Assembly (NCBI RefSeq): GCF_900105255.1
Contig: NZ_LT629763.1
Coordinates: 1,736,001-1,800,000, forward strand
Reading direction: 5' to 3'
DNA from: Halopseudomonas sabulinigri
GTDB lineage: Bacteria > Pseudomonadota > Gammaproteobacteria > Pseudomonadales > Pseudomonadaceae
Length of the DNA stretch: 64,000 bases
Positions 46,994-55,820 of the stretch are shown here, in pieces (the stretch's first letter is position 1; the number at the start of each line of letters is the position of its first letter). The notes under the pieces were generated by a model. It did not search any database, was not told the origin of the DNA, and was given only the letters and a program-made list of their open reading frames with translations. The position numbers and the translations under genes are program-made.

Positions 46994-47425
46994 TTACCAG
47001 CACGACGCATCACTGGCTGTTTTGACGCCAAGGTGGTTGATGCTGAGACTGCCGCACTTGGTGTCATTGCTTTGCTGCACCCCCCTAACGGTGGCTTTCG
47101 CTGTGTAGGTGCTTTGCGCCAACGTATCCACAGTGAACACGTACCGATTCTCCATATCTGCTTCCGTACTACACCCAAGCACCGGCGCAGCGCCTAGATA
47201 AGTGAGATTAGTGCTGTAATACCGCTCCATGAACTGCACATACTCGGAAAGGCAGCCCTTGGCACTGTCCCGGTAAGAGCGGGTTACGTAAGCCGTATAG
47301 GACGGGAACGCGATCGCGGCCAATATGCCAATTACCACGACCACAATCATCACCTCAATCAGGGTAAAACCTGATTGAGTCGAGTCACTGCGACGAACCG
47401 CGCCCATCTTTTTCCAAGACATCAT
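46994..47425 (-). CDS. pilE: Minor pilin PilE
   Basis: A type IV minor pilin with a 143-residue precursor. A 19-residue leader ends in Gly before [20 protein letters not shown], with Glu5 present. The globular part has a C-terminal cysteine (DASCW) that may pair with an upstream Cys. It starts one base after pilY1. It is the last gene of the fimU-pilE operon. PilE is known to join the priming complex at the pilus tip with PilV, PilW, PilX and FimU. Confidence 0.93.
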   Translation of the reverse strand: MMSWKKMGAVRRSDSTQSGFTLIEVMIVVVVIGILAAIAFPSYTAYVTRSYRDSAKGCLSEYVQFMERYYSTNLTYLGAAPVLGCSTEADMENRYVFTVDTLAQSTYTAKATVRGVQQSNDTKCGSLSINHLGVKTASDASCW

Positions 47426-47426
47426 G

Positions 47427-50400
47427 TCAATTCCCCAGGTTTATCAATTCACGCCAGGAGGTCCTGCCGGCGCCTGCTGAAAACGGCTTTATGTCGAGAT
47501 CTCGTATGGCGCCGTCATCCGTAGGAATATACATCTTGCTATCCAGGAACGAGGGGTTACTGAAGCCCGTGTTAAGCCCAATACCAGATACAACTGTCCA
47601 AACCCCGTTTATCTGCACTTTATCAGCATCGGTGAAATCACCGTCACCGTTTAGGTCAAAATAAGTATCTGCGAGCCGAGCACCAGTGAACGGATCGATT
47701 GACATGATCACCCCACGACCGCTTGGCGCGCACGGATCACTCGAGTCAGGAATACGAGTGTTACCGATAAGCGCACTACCCTGAAACTGGTTTTGAGTAA
47801 TCATGCGCTCGCCGAGAGCGGACTTTGAGCCATCACTGGCAACCTGGTAGAGATCGATAAACCAGCCTTGCTTTCCAACCAGATCTTCACGCGCGCCTTG
47901 TTCAATGACACGAGCGGAAACTTCAGAAGAAACAGCAACATCCAATAGAATTTCACGCTCTAGCATATCGCTTCTAGTCGCTGTGGTTCCGCTATCGTTA
48001 TCGGTGTATCCATACCAGGTTTGCACCTGCATATCAGCCAGATCGTCAGTATTAACGTAACGTCCAGTGCCGAAGAAAAGCCATACCTCCTGGCTGTAGG
48101 GCGACCTACCCGCAAGCGGTGTAGCGGTAATGGGCTGAGCAACACCACTTGGATCGGTAGCTTGAAATAGCTGGGTGACCGTACGCGGTGTGTTTGCCAG
48201 CCCCGTCACTTTCCACAGGTTACCTTGCAAGTCACCGGCGTAGGCAGTATCGGTGATGCCATCACCATCCTGATCCCAGGCACGAATGGCGGACAAACCG
48301 TTATCAACCGCCGTAGACATAGCAGTGGTAGTCACCGCCCCGGTGAAGACGTTGATGCTAATTAGCGAAGCGACACCACTACTGCTGTTAGGCCCATTGC
48401 CGATCATCACAGACCAGTTACCATTCGCTATCTGCGCAATAACCGGTTTGCCAATGTTATTACCCAACTGGGGAATGTCAGTAGAGCTCTTCTCCCAAAG
48501 AAAAGTGACATTAGCAGGATCAGTCACGTCAAGCGCAAACAAGGCATTACTGGTAGTAGACCTGTCTTTCGCGACACCGCCGTAGCCAAGCGTGCCAACG
48601 AGAACAGTCCGCCAGTTACTGCCGTCGTAAGCGTCGGCTACCGTCAATTCGCCGTCAACGAAGTAACGGTGATCATAACTCGGAGAAGCGAGCTCTCCCA
48701 TGCCATTTTCAATGACGCGTTTGGGAACATAAGCAAAGGTTTCGACCCCACTTAAAGTGTCACCCGTAGTCGCATTGAACCCATGCAACATGCCGTCATT
48801 ACCACCCACATATACTACAGGGGTCCGATTTAAAGCAGCTGCCCAGCTTGTATATGAAGAGGCCCCGGTGAACGAGCGCCCGGCATACAGCGTTGAGCTC
48901 GGCTTGCCGACATAGACCGGCTGCGAATCAACAATATCGCCTAGAACGCCTTGGCGGACACGGAAGCCAGTGGAGTTATTCTCTAACGTTCGTACGCCGC
49001 GCAGATACTGAATAATGTCGGCCGGTGAGTCTCCGCTGTTATTTTTTAAGGCATCACGCAGAGCTGTGCTGTTCAGCCCATTGTAAGTAAAGTTAGCAAA
49101 GGAGCTGCCATTCCACGTTTTAATCACACGATTCGCCGGCGCGGGCAGTTTGGACGATGCAGTCCAAGCAGGCGTAGGATTTAAAGACCCAGTAGTTGAA
49201 TCAATAGTGAATGCGTTCAAATCCCCAGTCCACTGTCCGCTGGTGTAGACCGCCTGAAAACTGGCCGACCCAGCTTCTAGGGTAGTTGAATTGAGGGCAA
49301 GCGATGACCGGTTACCTGTTTGCTCCTGCTGAATATCAGAAAACGCGCGCACCAGGCCATCAACCATATCCTGCGCACTCGCAACGACATAAAAATTATC
49401 AGGTCGCAGATCATTGTTTGAAAGTGTTTCTCCGGTCGTGTGCCACCAAGAGTTAGGCATGTTCGCGGGAATATCGTAGGGATCGAAATCTTCAGGTACC
49501 TCGAGCCCACCGTACTTTGCAGCCAACCAATAAGGGTTATTTCTCCTGCCTTTCAAACCAGACTCAAGAATATCAATCCAATATGTAGAGACTGACTGCT
49601 TCCCTTCCATATTAGGACGCAGATCCGAAGTATTAGCATCATAAGCAAGCACCGATATTCTATCTGTCCCCGTACCGGCGCCCGTAACATTGATGCCGCC
49701 CTCCTGGGAGCTCATTTGCGCCCGCAGCAAATCAAAATCAGTTTCCGCCAAGGGATCATCGCTTTTGTGTACTCGATCGTCATTGTGCGTATTGGTATCA
49801 CCTATACCCAGGAAAAAATTCTTTTGGCAGCTAAACTGGAGTGGATCATCCGCCTCAGTAGCCTGCCAATCAATAATTGGCAGGCCGCCTACCAGTCGAT
49901 CAAGACTATCACCAGTCGCATTCAAGCTAATATATTCCGAACGATTAGAGAGCCCCTTGATATACCGATAAGCCGTATAGTAAAGCTCACTGACGTTGTC
50001 ATACCGCTTGAATAGCGTATTGGGGACTATAAGCCCGCTTTTATTAATATAGCTTATGACACCACTATTGACGACGGGAGTATTTCCATAAGGCGTTGAC
50101 GATGCATCTGTGGGATCCGGGTTGTTTATGAACACACCTGTATTTTCATTCCACTCTGCGTGAGCGTTAGCTTCTTCATTATTATTGTCGTTAATAGCAT
50201 AAGGCCCTACATACTTCATGCGGGCATGCATGATACCGCCTTCGCTATTACGGTTACTGGTCCCACCAGAGTTATCGTTTATATAGCCAAATGCGCTGTA
50301 GCGCATATTGTCCGAATTCGCTTGAATCAGACCCTCCGGCTTTTTGCCTTGATCGTAGTCAACACAATTTAACTCCGGCAGTGCTGACGTACAAACCTGC

Positions 50401-51110
50401 ACGCGCACAGACACCTCATAAACAGTTGCATCACTAAAGCTTTTGCTGCCACCATATCCGTGGACAGCTGGATTATACGCAGTAGGCGTGTTATTCAGAT
50501 TGCCGGTACGGGAAAAGCGCATTTTGTTTCCCATACGGGTGTTGGCGATACCAATTCTAGTATTGAACGCCCCCCATGTGGTGGGAGTCGACCTTGCAAC
50601 ATTTGATGAAATATTTGCATCAGGGAAGTTATTAGCACTACCCCCCTGCCCGGTCTGTACGCCCTTCTCCAAAACTGTCATCGTAGGCGTGTCAACCTGA
50701 CGGTAACCGCCAGTCAATATATGCCTAAAAATATCAATCGACTGCATAGTCGACCAATTAAGGTAGTGACCACTCCACTCATCAGCCTGATTACAGTTAC
50801 TTCCTATGCGAACAGGATAAAAATACCTATTAGCCTCGTTATTATTGTAATTATATTTATAACATTTAGCGCTATCAAAGTAGCCTACATATTCACCGCT
50901 AGTTGAATATGCCGCCTTGTATGCGCGAGTGACCATAGTCGGAAACTCGAACGAGCCGATGATTGCCATATTACCTGGAACCGGTTTGGCCACCAGCAAA
51001 GGTTGTTGATCTATATCAACCGCCGCATGCGCACTGGCACTGGCCAGCAGCAGTGAAGCAATGAAAGTGGAGGTGCCGGAGCGTGCAAACACTCTGAATA
51101 GGTTTCTCAT
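47427..51110 (-). CDS. pilY1: Pilus tip adhesin PilY1
   Basis: A roughly 1,227-residue pilus-tip and surface-sensing protein, exported by a Sec signal peptide (cleavage after ASAHA, near residue 29). The C-terminal half is the PilC/PilY1 beta-propeller (APVVYVGGNDGMLHGF-like repeats) with the EF-like calcium site DQDGDGITD at 946-954, the loop shown to control pilus retraction in P. aeruginosa. A second Asp-rich loop (DLNGDGDFTDAD) lies near the end. I see no clear von Willebrand A MIDAS opening in the N-terminal half. The ATG at 51110 has GGAG eight bases upstream. Confidence 0.93.
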   Translation of the reverse strand: MRNLFRVFARSGTSTFIASLLLASASAHAAVDIDQQPLLVAKPVPGNMAIIGSFEFPTMVTRAYKAAYSTSGEYVGYFDSAKCYKYNYNNNEANRYFYPVRIGSNCNQADEWSGHYLNWSTMQSIDIFRHILTGGYRQVDTPTMTVLEKGVQTGQGGSANNFPDANISSNVARSTPTTWGAFNTRIGIANTRMGNKMRFSRTGNLNNTPTAYNPAVHGYGGSKSFSDATVYEVSVRVQVCTSALPELNCVDYDQGKKPEGLIQANSDNMRYSAFGYINDNSGGTSNRNSEGGIMHARMKYVGPYAINDNNNEEANAHAEWNENTGVFINNPDPTDASSTPYGNTPVVNSGVISYINKSGLIVPNTLFKRYDNVSELYYTAYRYIKGLSNRSEYISLNATGDSLDRLVGGLPIIDWQATEADDPLQFSCQKNFFLGIGDTNTHNDDRVHKSDDPLAETDFDLLRAQMSSQEGGINVTGAGTGTDRISVLAYDANTSDLRPNMEGKQSVSTYWIDILESGLKGRRNNPYWLAAKYGGLEVPEDFDPYDIPANMPNSWWHTTGETLSNNDLRPDNFYVVASAQDMVDGLVRAFSDIQQEQTGNRSSLALNSTTLEAGSASFQAVYTSGQWTGDLNAFTIDSTTGSLNPTPAWTASSKLPAPANRVIKTWNGSSFANFTYNGLNSTALRDALKNNSGDSPADIIQYLRGVRTLENNSTGFRVRQGVLGDIVDSQPVYVGKPSSTLYAGRSFTGASSYTSWAAALNRTPVVYVGGNDGMLHGFNATTGDTLSGVETFAYVPKRVIENGMGELASPSYDHRYFVDGELTVADAYDGSNWRTVLVGTLGYGGVAKDRSTTSNALFALDVTDPANVTFLWEKSSTDIPQLGNNIGKPVIAQIANGNWSVMIGNGPNSSSGVASLISINVFTGAVTTTAMSTAVDNGLSAIRAWDQDGDGITDTAYAGDLQGNLWKVTGLANTPRTVTQLFQATDPSGVAQPITATPLAGRSPYSQEVWLFFGTGRYVNTDDLADMQVQTWYGYTDNDSGTTATRSDMLEREILLDVAVSSEVSARVIEQGAREDLVGKQGWFIDLYQVASDGSKSALGERMITQNQFQGSALIGNTRIPDSSDPCAPSGRGVIMSIDPFTGARLADTYFDLNGDGDFTDADKVQINGVWTVVSGIGLNTGFSNPSFLDSKMYIPTDDGAIRDLDIKPFSAGAGRTSWRELINLGN

Positions 51111-51133
51111 TTTAGGTTCTCCTGTATGCCGCA

Positions 51134-51688
51134 TCAGAGGTTCTGCTTCACGGTAATCTGCAGCGCTACAACCGAGCGCCCATCACCGGCAGGAACACCG
51201 CTTCGACCTGTAATTCGGAACAACACCGCATTGGGAGCAGACTGGTCGCAACCGGCGTAATTGGCACAGTTGGCACTACTGCCGATATCCAGCTCGTCGG
51301 TGCCGCCAACAGTGCCCATCTTCTCGATGTAATACTGCGGCGTAGACCCAAGCTTGGCGCTATTTACACGATAATCCGCTGCCACCGTCGCCCAACCGTC
51401 GGTATTGTTTGTAAAAGTATTTGTCGGAATTGAAGGGCAGTTTGTATTCGCGTTGGTGCAGTCCCGCCCCAACGTCTGATCAGCTTCTATGGCCGCTTCA
51501 CCCGCCCTGAGGGCTGCCTCTGCGCCCTGGTACGAGAGCGAGCGATCGTACATATTTGAGCTCATTTTTTCGTTCAGCGTGGTACTGCGGATGGAAGCCA
51601 ACCCGATCATCGTAACCACCAGCAGCATTATCAGCGCTACCAGCAGCGCCGCGCCGGACTGACGTGAGCGTAAGTGTGAAGTATTCAT
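51134..51688 (-). CDS. pilX: Minor pilin PilX
   Basis: A 184-residue minor pilin. The leader ends MNTSHLRSRQSG, followed by AALLVALIMLLVVTMIGLASIR. Glu5 is replaced (Val), as usual for PilX/GspK-type tip subunits. The ALRAGE segment and paired cysteines in the globular domain are visible. Its ATG overlaps the pilW stop (ATGA). Confidence 0.92.
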   Translation of the reverse strand: MNTSHLRSRQSGAALLVALIMLLVVTMIGLASIRSTTLNEKMSSNMYDRSLSYQGAEAALRAGEAAIEADQTLGRDCTNANTNCPSIPTNTFTNNTDGWATVAADYRVNSAKLGSTPQYYIEKMGTVGGTDELDIGSSANCANYAGCDQSAPNAVLFRITGRSGVPAGDGRSVVALQITVKQNL

Positions 51689-52776
51689 AGGGAGCGATTC
51701 CTGATGGCAACGACACTGGTAAGAGCGCGGCCCAAGCGCCCCTCATCAACAGTGGTATCGGTTGAAATATTCTGATCCTGCGTCAACAGCGTTAGCGTCA
51801 CTTCAACCGCATTGACGTCCGCCCAGCGATTACCCACAGTGCTGGCGTCAATAAAATCAGAGGTGTCGGCAAGCCGGTAACGCAATGCCATACTGGTTAC
51901 GCCCGCCGCAATCTCAATCTGCTGAACATCACCGGCCCCTGCGTTGTTACTCAGGCGAGCCATGTAAAGCGACCGCCCCCCTTCACCTGCCCTACCGTTA
52001 TCACCTATGTACCACGCAGTAGCAGTCAACTTGGCAATTACCGAGTTGTGACCATAAGGACCTTGGTTACCATTTGTGTTGCAAGGTTGGTTGGCGTTAT
52101 TGCCGGGAATGATTTCACCCAGCCCCTTGGTACAATTACCCGGAGACTGAGAGTTGCCTGTATTAACAACCAACTTGTCGGCGTTGTTGCCTTGCCCATT
52201 ACTCATCTGGAAAATGGTACCTTGGCTTTCGTTACATACCATCAGAACCTCGCCATTGAGCAGCCCGTGAGCATTACCCGACGCGGTACCAACTGTGAAA
52301 TTCGCGGAGTTGTTGCTGGTGTCGTAGTCTTCCACGTAAACGCCGCCAGCATCACCCGACAGCATCACCAGCGACTCGGTATCGGCTATTTGGTTGTCTA
52401 CATTTGCCAGAGCCGAATCCCCATCGTAGCCAATAAAGGCGTTATCCCAGTCGTAGTACCAAGGCACGTTGTTTGTTTGCGCTGGGTTGAGGATATTGAC
52501 CACCGGGATATCGTTGCCACAAGGCATATTTCCGGCCTGGCGAATGTCGCGGGCAAGCAACTCATAGCCAACACGGGCGCCATCTTGGAGTTGAGATAGG
52601 CCGCGGTTGGTACGAAAGCTTTGGGTGTTGGAAAGCATAATGCCAGTTACTGCGCCGATGATTACCAACCCCAATACAAGAGCAATCATCAGCTCAACCA
52701 ACGCCAAGCCGCGGCTTTTGAATGACGTTGGCGTATTCAACCAGCGCTTGTACTTACTCACGACTCCGCCTTTCAT
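51685..52776 (-). CDS. pilW: Minor pilin PilW
   Basis: A 363-residue minor pilin, the largest of the set. A long leader (MKGGVVSKYKRWLNTPTSF, then KSRG) precedes LALVELMIALVLGLVIIGAV. The region GYELLARDIRQAGNMPCG is typical of PilW/GspJ-like proteins. The start ATG overlaps the pilV stop (ATGA), and its own stop overlaps the pilX start. Confidence 0.93.
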   Translation of the reverse strand: MKGGVVSKYKRWLNTPTSFKSRGLALVELMIALVLGLVIIGAVTGIMLSNTQSFRTNRGLSQLQDGARVGYELLARDIRQAGNMPCGNDIPVVNILNPAQTNNVPWYYDWDNAFIGYDGDSALANVDNQIADTESLVMLSGDAGGVYVEDYDTSNNSANFTVGTASGNAHGLLNGEVLMVCNESQGTIFQMSNGQGNNADKLVVNTGNSQSPGNCTKGLGEIIPGNNANQPCNTNGNQGPYGHNSVIAKLTATAWYIGDNGRAGEGGRSLYMARLSNNAGAGDVQQIEIAAGVTSMALRYRLADTSDFIDASTVGNRWADVNAVEVTLTLLTQDQNISTDTTVDEGRLGRALTSVVAIRNRSL

Positions 52777-53225
52777 AGTTGTACCTCGGTCGTAATCTGT
52801 TGGGTAGCACTGCCACCCAGGCCACGACTGTCATCCCATTGAACAATTACCGTACAGTCTGTGCTGTTGCATGTAACAGAGCCTTTGGCCGCGTCACCTA
52901 AATTTTGAGTCAGCTGCGCGCGCCAAACCTGAACAGCCTTTGCCGGAAAAGTCGCGTTAGCAGAAGGGTCGTCGTCCAGACCAACGTTGAAACGGCCATT
53001 CTTGGCCGAGTCCGCATCGGCACGAATGGCCTCAATTATCGAGTAGCTTTGCATAACACCCATTGAGCGCTCCATGGCGCTCTGATTATTGCGCAGAGAG
53101 GCAAGCTGCAGCCCTGCCAAACCAAGTAAACCGATAGACAGCACCAACACGGTGATCAATACTTCAATCAACCCGATACCACGCTGACTATAGAGCGGTT
53201 GACGCTGAGAAAGTCGGCCGTTCAT
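52773..53225 (-). CDS. pilV: Minor pilin PilV
   Basis: A 150-residue minor pilin. The leader ends in QRG before IGLIEVLITVLVLSIGLLGLAGLQLASL, the PilV/GspI pattern. The ATG at 53225 has GGAG eight bases upstream and overlaps the fimU stop (ATGA). A TTG two codons earlier is in frame but less likely. Confidence 0.93.
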   Translation of the reverse strand: MNGRLSQRQPLYSQRGIGLIEVLITVLVLSIGLLGLAGLQLASLRNNQSAMERSMGVMQSYSIIEAIRADADSAKNGRFNVGLDDDPSANATFPAKAVQVWRAQLTQNLGDAAKGSVTCNSTDCTVIVQWDDSRGLGGSATQQITTEVQL

Positions 53226-53740
53226 GGGCAAACTCCTGCTACTTTGACAATTGAAACACGACTAGCCGCACCGAACTTCACATCCCGCACGGATTCTGAG
53301 GGCCCGTCTGTAGAGCATGCTGATATCTCTGCCTCGGCAATGAGGCTCCCGCCAGTTCTAGCCAGGCCATCGCCCCCGAAGTCGACGCGATCATTGGTTA
53401 AAGTTGAGGTCATTTCTACACTACCACCATAGGTATTCAGCGCGCCGCGGCGTAGCACGTTAGCGCCTGACAGCACTACCCAGTTCACCCAATCGCCCGA
53501 CGCGCCGGCACAAGTGGTGGCAGTAGCCGTTGCAGCACGGCACAACTGGATAGTGCTATTGCGCTTAATCGACTCAGAGCGAGCAAAGCTGACGATATCG
53601 ACCATATCGGACGCAATGCCATTCAGCCGACTACTGACAATCAAATTGCGGAATGAAGGCAATGCCAAAGCCACCAATATCGCCGCCACCGCGATGGTCA
53701 CCATCATCTCGATCAGAGTGAACCCCTTCACACTTCGCAT
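53222..53740 (-). CDS. fimU: Minor pilin FimU
   Basis: A 172-residue GspH/FimT-family minor pilin. The leader is MRSVKG, and the mature N-terminus FTLIEMMVTIAVAAILVALALPSF keeps Glu5. AGGAGGG precedes the ATG. It is the first gene of the fimU-pilV-pilW-pilX-pilY1-pilE operon and probably carries its promoter upstream, in the 148-base gap shared with fimT. Confidence 0.92.
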   Translation of the reverse strand: MRSVKGFTLIEMMVTIAVAAILVALALPSFRNLIVSSRLNGIASDMVDIVSFARSESIKRNSTIQLCRAATATATTCAGASGDWVNWVVLSGANVLRRGALNTYGGSVEMTSTLTNDRVDFGGDGLARTGGSLIAEAEISACSTDGPSESVRDVKFGAASRVSIVKVAGVCP

Positions 53741-53831
53741 CAAAACAACCCTCCTAGTAGTTCATGCAATATAAGAATAGGCAGTGACAACGTCTTGCTT
53801 GCACCGATAGCCGGTCGAATGCGCAGCATGA

Positions 53832-53846
53832 CAGGTAATTAACCTG
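53832..53846. promoter_or_regulatory. Inverted repeat in the fimU-fimT divergent gap
   Basis: CAGGT-AATTA-ACCTG, 5-bp arms around a five-base AT-rich centre, 43 bases before fimT and 92 before fimU. It could be a shared operator. No known regulator consensus is matched. Confidence 0.3.
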
Positions 53847-53888
53847 CCTTTCAGGGCAAAAGCGTGCGACTTGCACAAGGAGAAGGCA

Positions 53889-54419
53889 ATGCGCTGCAAG
53901 GGCTTCACCCTGGTAGAACTGCTCACCGCGCTGGCACTCGTGACCATATTGCTGAGCATAGGCCTGCCGGCGTTCGGTCGGCTGATCGACAACCAGCGCA
54001 TGGACGTCGGCAAGGAACAGCTGGCGCGCAGCATACAACAAACTCGCGAAGAAGCAGTGCGGCGCAATGAGGCGGTCACCATGGCCCCGGTTGACGGTGA
54101 CTGGAATGCCGGCTGGCGCATATTCATTGACCGCAACAGCAACACGCTCTTTGATCAGGGTGACCAGCTGTTAGGTCAGGATATGGCGGCCAGCGTGCAC
54201 CACATTCATGGCAGCGGCGCACTCGCTCGTTATTTGCGTTACAACGCTCTGGGGGAGTCGGAACTGGTTAACGGCGGTTTTCTGGCTGGCACATTACGCC
54301 TGTGCCCACACCAGCAGGGCGATGACGCGCGCCTGCTGATTATCAACCGCGTTGGGCGCCTACGCCTGGACCGCGAGCCTGCGCAGCCGCGCTACTGCCC
54401 TGCATCGCTCGCGCATTAA
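53889..54419 (+). CDS. fimT: FimT-like pseudopilin (GspH family)
   Basis: A 176-residue prepilin. The leader MRCKG precedes FTLVELLTALALVTILLSIGLPAF with Glu5 present. The GspH core includes RSIQQTREEAVRRNEAVTMAP and DGDWNAGWRIFID. The start is the ATG at 53889, with AAGGAGAAGG just upstream. FimT of related bacteria binds DNA for natural transformation. It is transcribed away from fimU, unlike the co-directional arrangement in P. aeruginosa. Confidence 0.88.
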   Translation: MRCKGFTLVELLTALALVTILLSIGLPAFGRLIDNQRMDVGKEQLARSIQQTREEAVRRNEAVTMAPVDGDWNAGWRIFIDRNSNTLFDQGDQLLGQDMAASVHHIHGSGALARYLRYNALGESELVNGGFLAGTLRLCPHQQGDDARLLIINRVGRLRLDREPAQPRYCPASLAH

Positions 54420-54420
54420 A

Positions 54421-54440
54421 AAGGCAGCCCTGAGGCTGCC
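54421..54440. terminator. Hairpin between fimT and argJ
   Basis: AGGCAGCC, loop CTGA, GGCTGCCT between the two convergent stops. Weak T content follows, so efficiency is uncertain. Confidence 0.5.
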
Positions 54441-54470
54441 TATAGCGTAATGCTGCCTTGGCATCTCTAC

Positions 54471-55688
54471 TCAGGTACGATACTCGGCATTGATCCGCAC
54501 ATACTCGTGCGAAAGATCAGTCGTCCACAGCGTCTCAGTGCAATCGCCACGCCCCAGCTCGATGCGAATGGTGATTTCGGCCTGTGTCATCACTGCGGCG
54601 CCCTGCTCCTCAAGATATTCCTGAGCACGGCTGCCATTACGGGTAATGCAAACGTCGTCCAGATAAACATCAATCTTTTCGACATCCAGGTTCGCGACGC
54701 CGGCATAACCCACTGCAGCGAGAATACGCCCCCAGTTGGGGTCTGAAGCGAACAGTGCGGTCTTGATCAGAGGGGAATGCGCTACGGCGTAGCCGACATC
54801 CAGACACTCATCGCGATCAGCGCCGCCATTTACCTGAACCGTCACGAACTTGGTGGCGCCTTCGCCGTCACGCACAATGGCTTGCGCCAACTCAAGCATC
54901 ACCGCGTTAACCGCCTCAGCCAACTGATGATATTCCGCGCTGTCGGTGGAGGCTATTTCGGGCATATCGGCCAAGCCGGTAGCGATCAGCACGCAGGAAT
55001 CGTTGGTACTGGTGTCGCCATCAATGGTAATTCGATTGAACGACAGATCTGCAGCCGCTTTCACCATGTGCTGCAACACTGACTGGGCGACTCTGGCGTC
55101 GGTTGCTACATAACCCAGCATGGTCGCCATGTTCGGGCGGATCATACCTGCGCCTTTGGAGATGCCGGTGATGGTGACCGTTTGGCCAGCCAGGGTAATC
55201 TGCCGGCTGCTCCCCTTGGGCTGAGTATCGGTGGTCATGATGCCTTCCGCCGCGACCGCCCAATTGCCCTCAGACAGATCCGCCAGCGCTGCGGGCATTG
55301 CATCGATAACCTTGGCGGCAGGGAGCAACTCACCGATTACGCCGGTACTGAATGGCAACACTTGCTGCGCATCAACACCCACCAGGTGCCCCAGCGCCTC
55401 GCACGTGCTGACAGCAGCTTGCATGCCTGGTTTGCCGGTACCGGCGTTGGCATTGCCCGTGTTGACCAGCAGATAGCGTGGCGAGCAGCTAAGGTGCTGG
55501 CGCGTGAGGGTTACGGGCGCAGCGCAGAACGCGTTGGTGGTGAATACCCCGGCAATGCTCGCGCCCTCGGCAGCCTCCATAATAACGACGTCCTTGCGCC
55601 CCACCCGTTTGATGCCAGCAGAGGCGATACCGAGGCGAAAACCGGGAACAGGATGCAAAACGGGCAAAGGGCCGAGACCAACGGGCAT
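54471..55688 (-). CDS. argJ: Bifunctional ornithine acetyltransferase/N-acetylglutamate synthase ArgJ
   Basis: Recycles acetyl groups in arginine synthesis. It has 405 residues. The self-cleavage site before the nucleophile Thr lies in [13 protein letters not shown], giving alpha and beta chains. The [10 protein letters not shown] segment is conserved. The ATG at 55688 has GGAG eight bases upstream; a GTG three codons earlier is less likely. It lies downstream of secA across a repeat-rich gap. Confidence 0.97.
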   Translation of the reverse strand: MPVGLGPLPVLHPVPGFRLGIASAGIKRVGRKDVVIMEAAEGASIAGVFTTNAFCAAPVTLTRQHLSCSPRYLLVNTGNANAGTGKPGMQAAVSTCEALGHLVGVDAQQVLPFSTGVIGELLPAAKVIDAMPAALADLSEGNWAVAAEGIMTTDTQPKGSSRQITLAGQTVTITGISKGAGMIRPNMATMLGYVATDARVAQSVLQHMVKAAADLSFNRITIDGDTSTNDSCVLIATGLADMPEIASTDSAEYHQLAEAVNAVMLELAQAIVRDGEGATKFVTVQVNGGADRDECLDVGYAVAHSPLIKTALFASDPNWGRILAAVGYAGVANLDVEKIDVYLDDVCITRNGSRAQEYLEEQGAAVMTQAEITIRIELGRGDCTETLWTTDLSHEYVRINAEYRT

Positions 55689-55714
55689 GGCGGACACTCC
55701 AAGGAAATTAAATT

Positions 55715-55745
55715 TAGAAGCTAGAAGCTAGAAGCTAGAAGCTAG
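55715..55745. repeat. Heptanucleotide tandem repeat (TAGAAGC)x4
   Basis: Four perfect TAGAAGC units plus a partial fifth, 26 bases before the argJ start. Related GAAGCT/AAGCTT strings recur at 55788-55816, on the other side of the hairpin. Confidence 0.85.
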
Positions 55746-55781
55746 TGTGGGGGGTTACGATTAACTCGTCACCCCCCACAC
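55745..55781. terminator. Long G/C-run hairpin after secA
   Basis: GTGTGGGGGGT (55745-55755) pairs perfectly with ACCCCCCACAC (55771-55781), an 11-bp stem with a 15-base loop. It lies about 40 bases past the secA stop and abuts the heptanucleotide repeat. Confidence 0.6.
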
Positions 55782-55820
55782 ACCTTCTTCAAGCTAACGG
55801 CTTATAGCTTCAAGCTTGTT

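Noticed and set aside
55715-55745. CRISPR-like array
   Set aside because: Units are seven bases with no spacers; it is a simple tandem repeat. No CRISPR array was found anywhere in the window.
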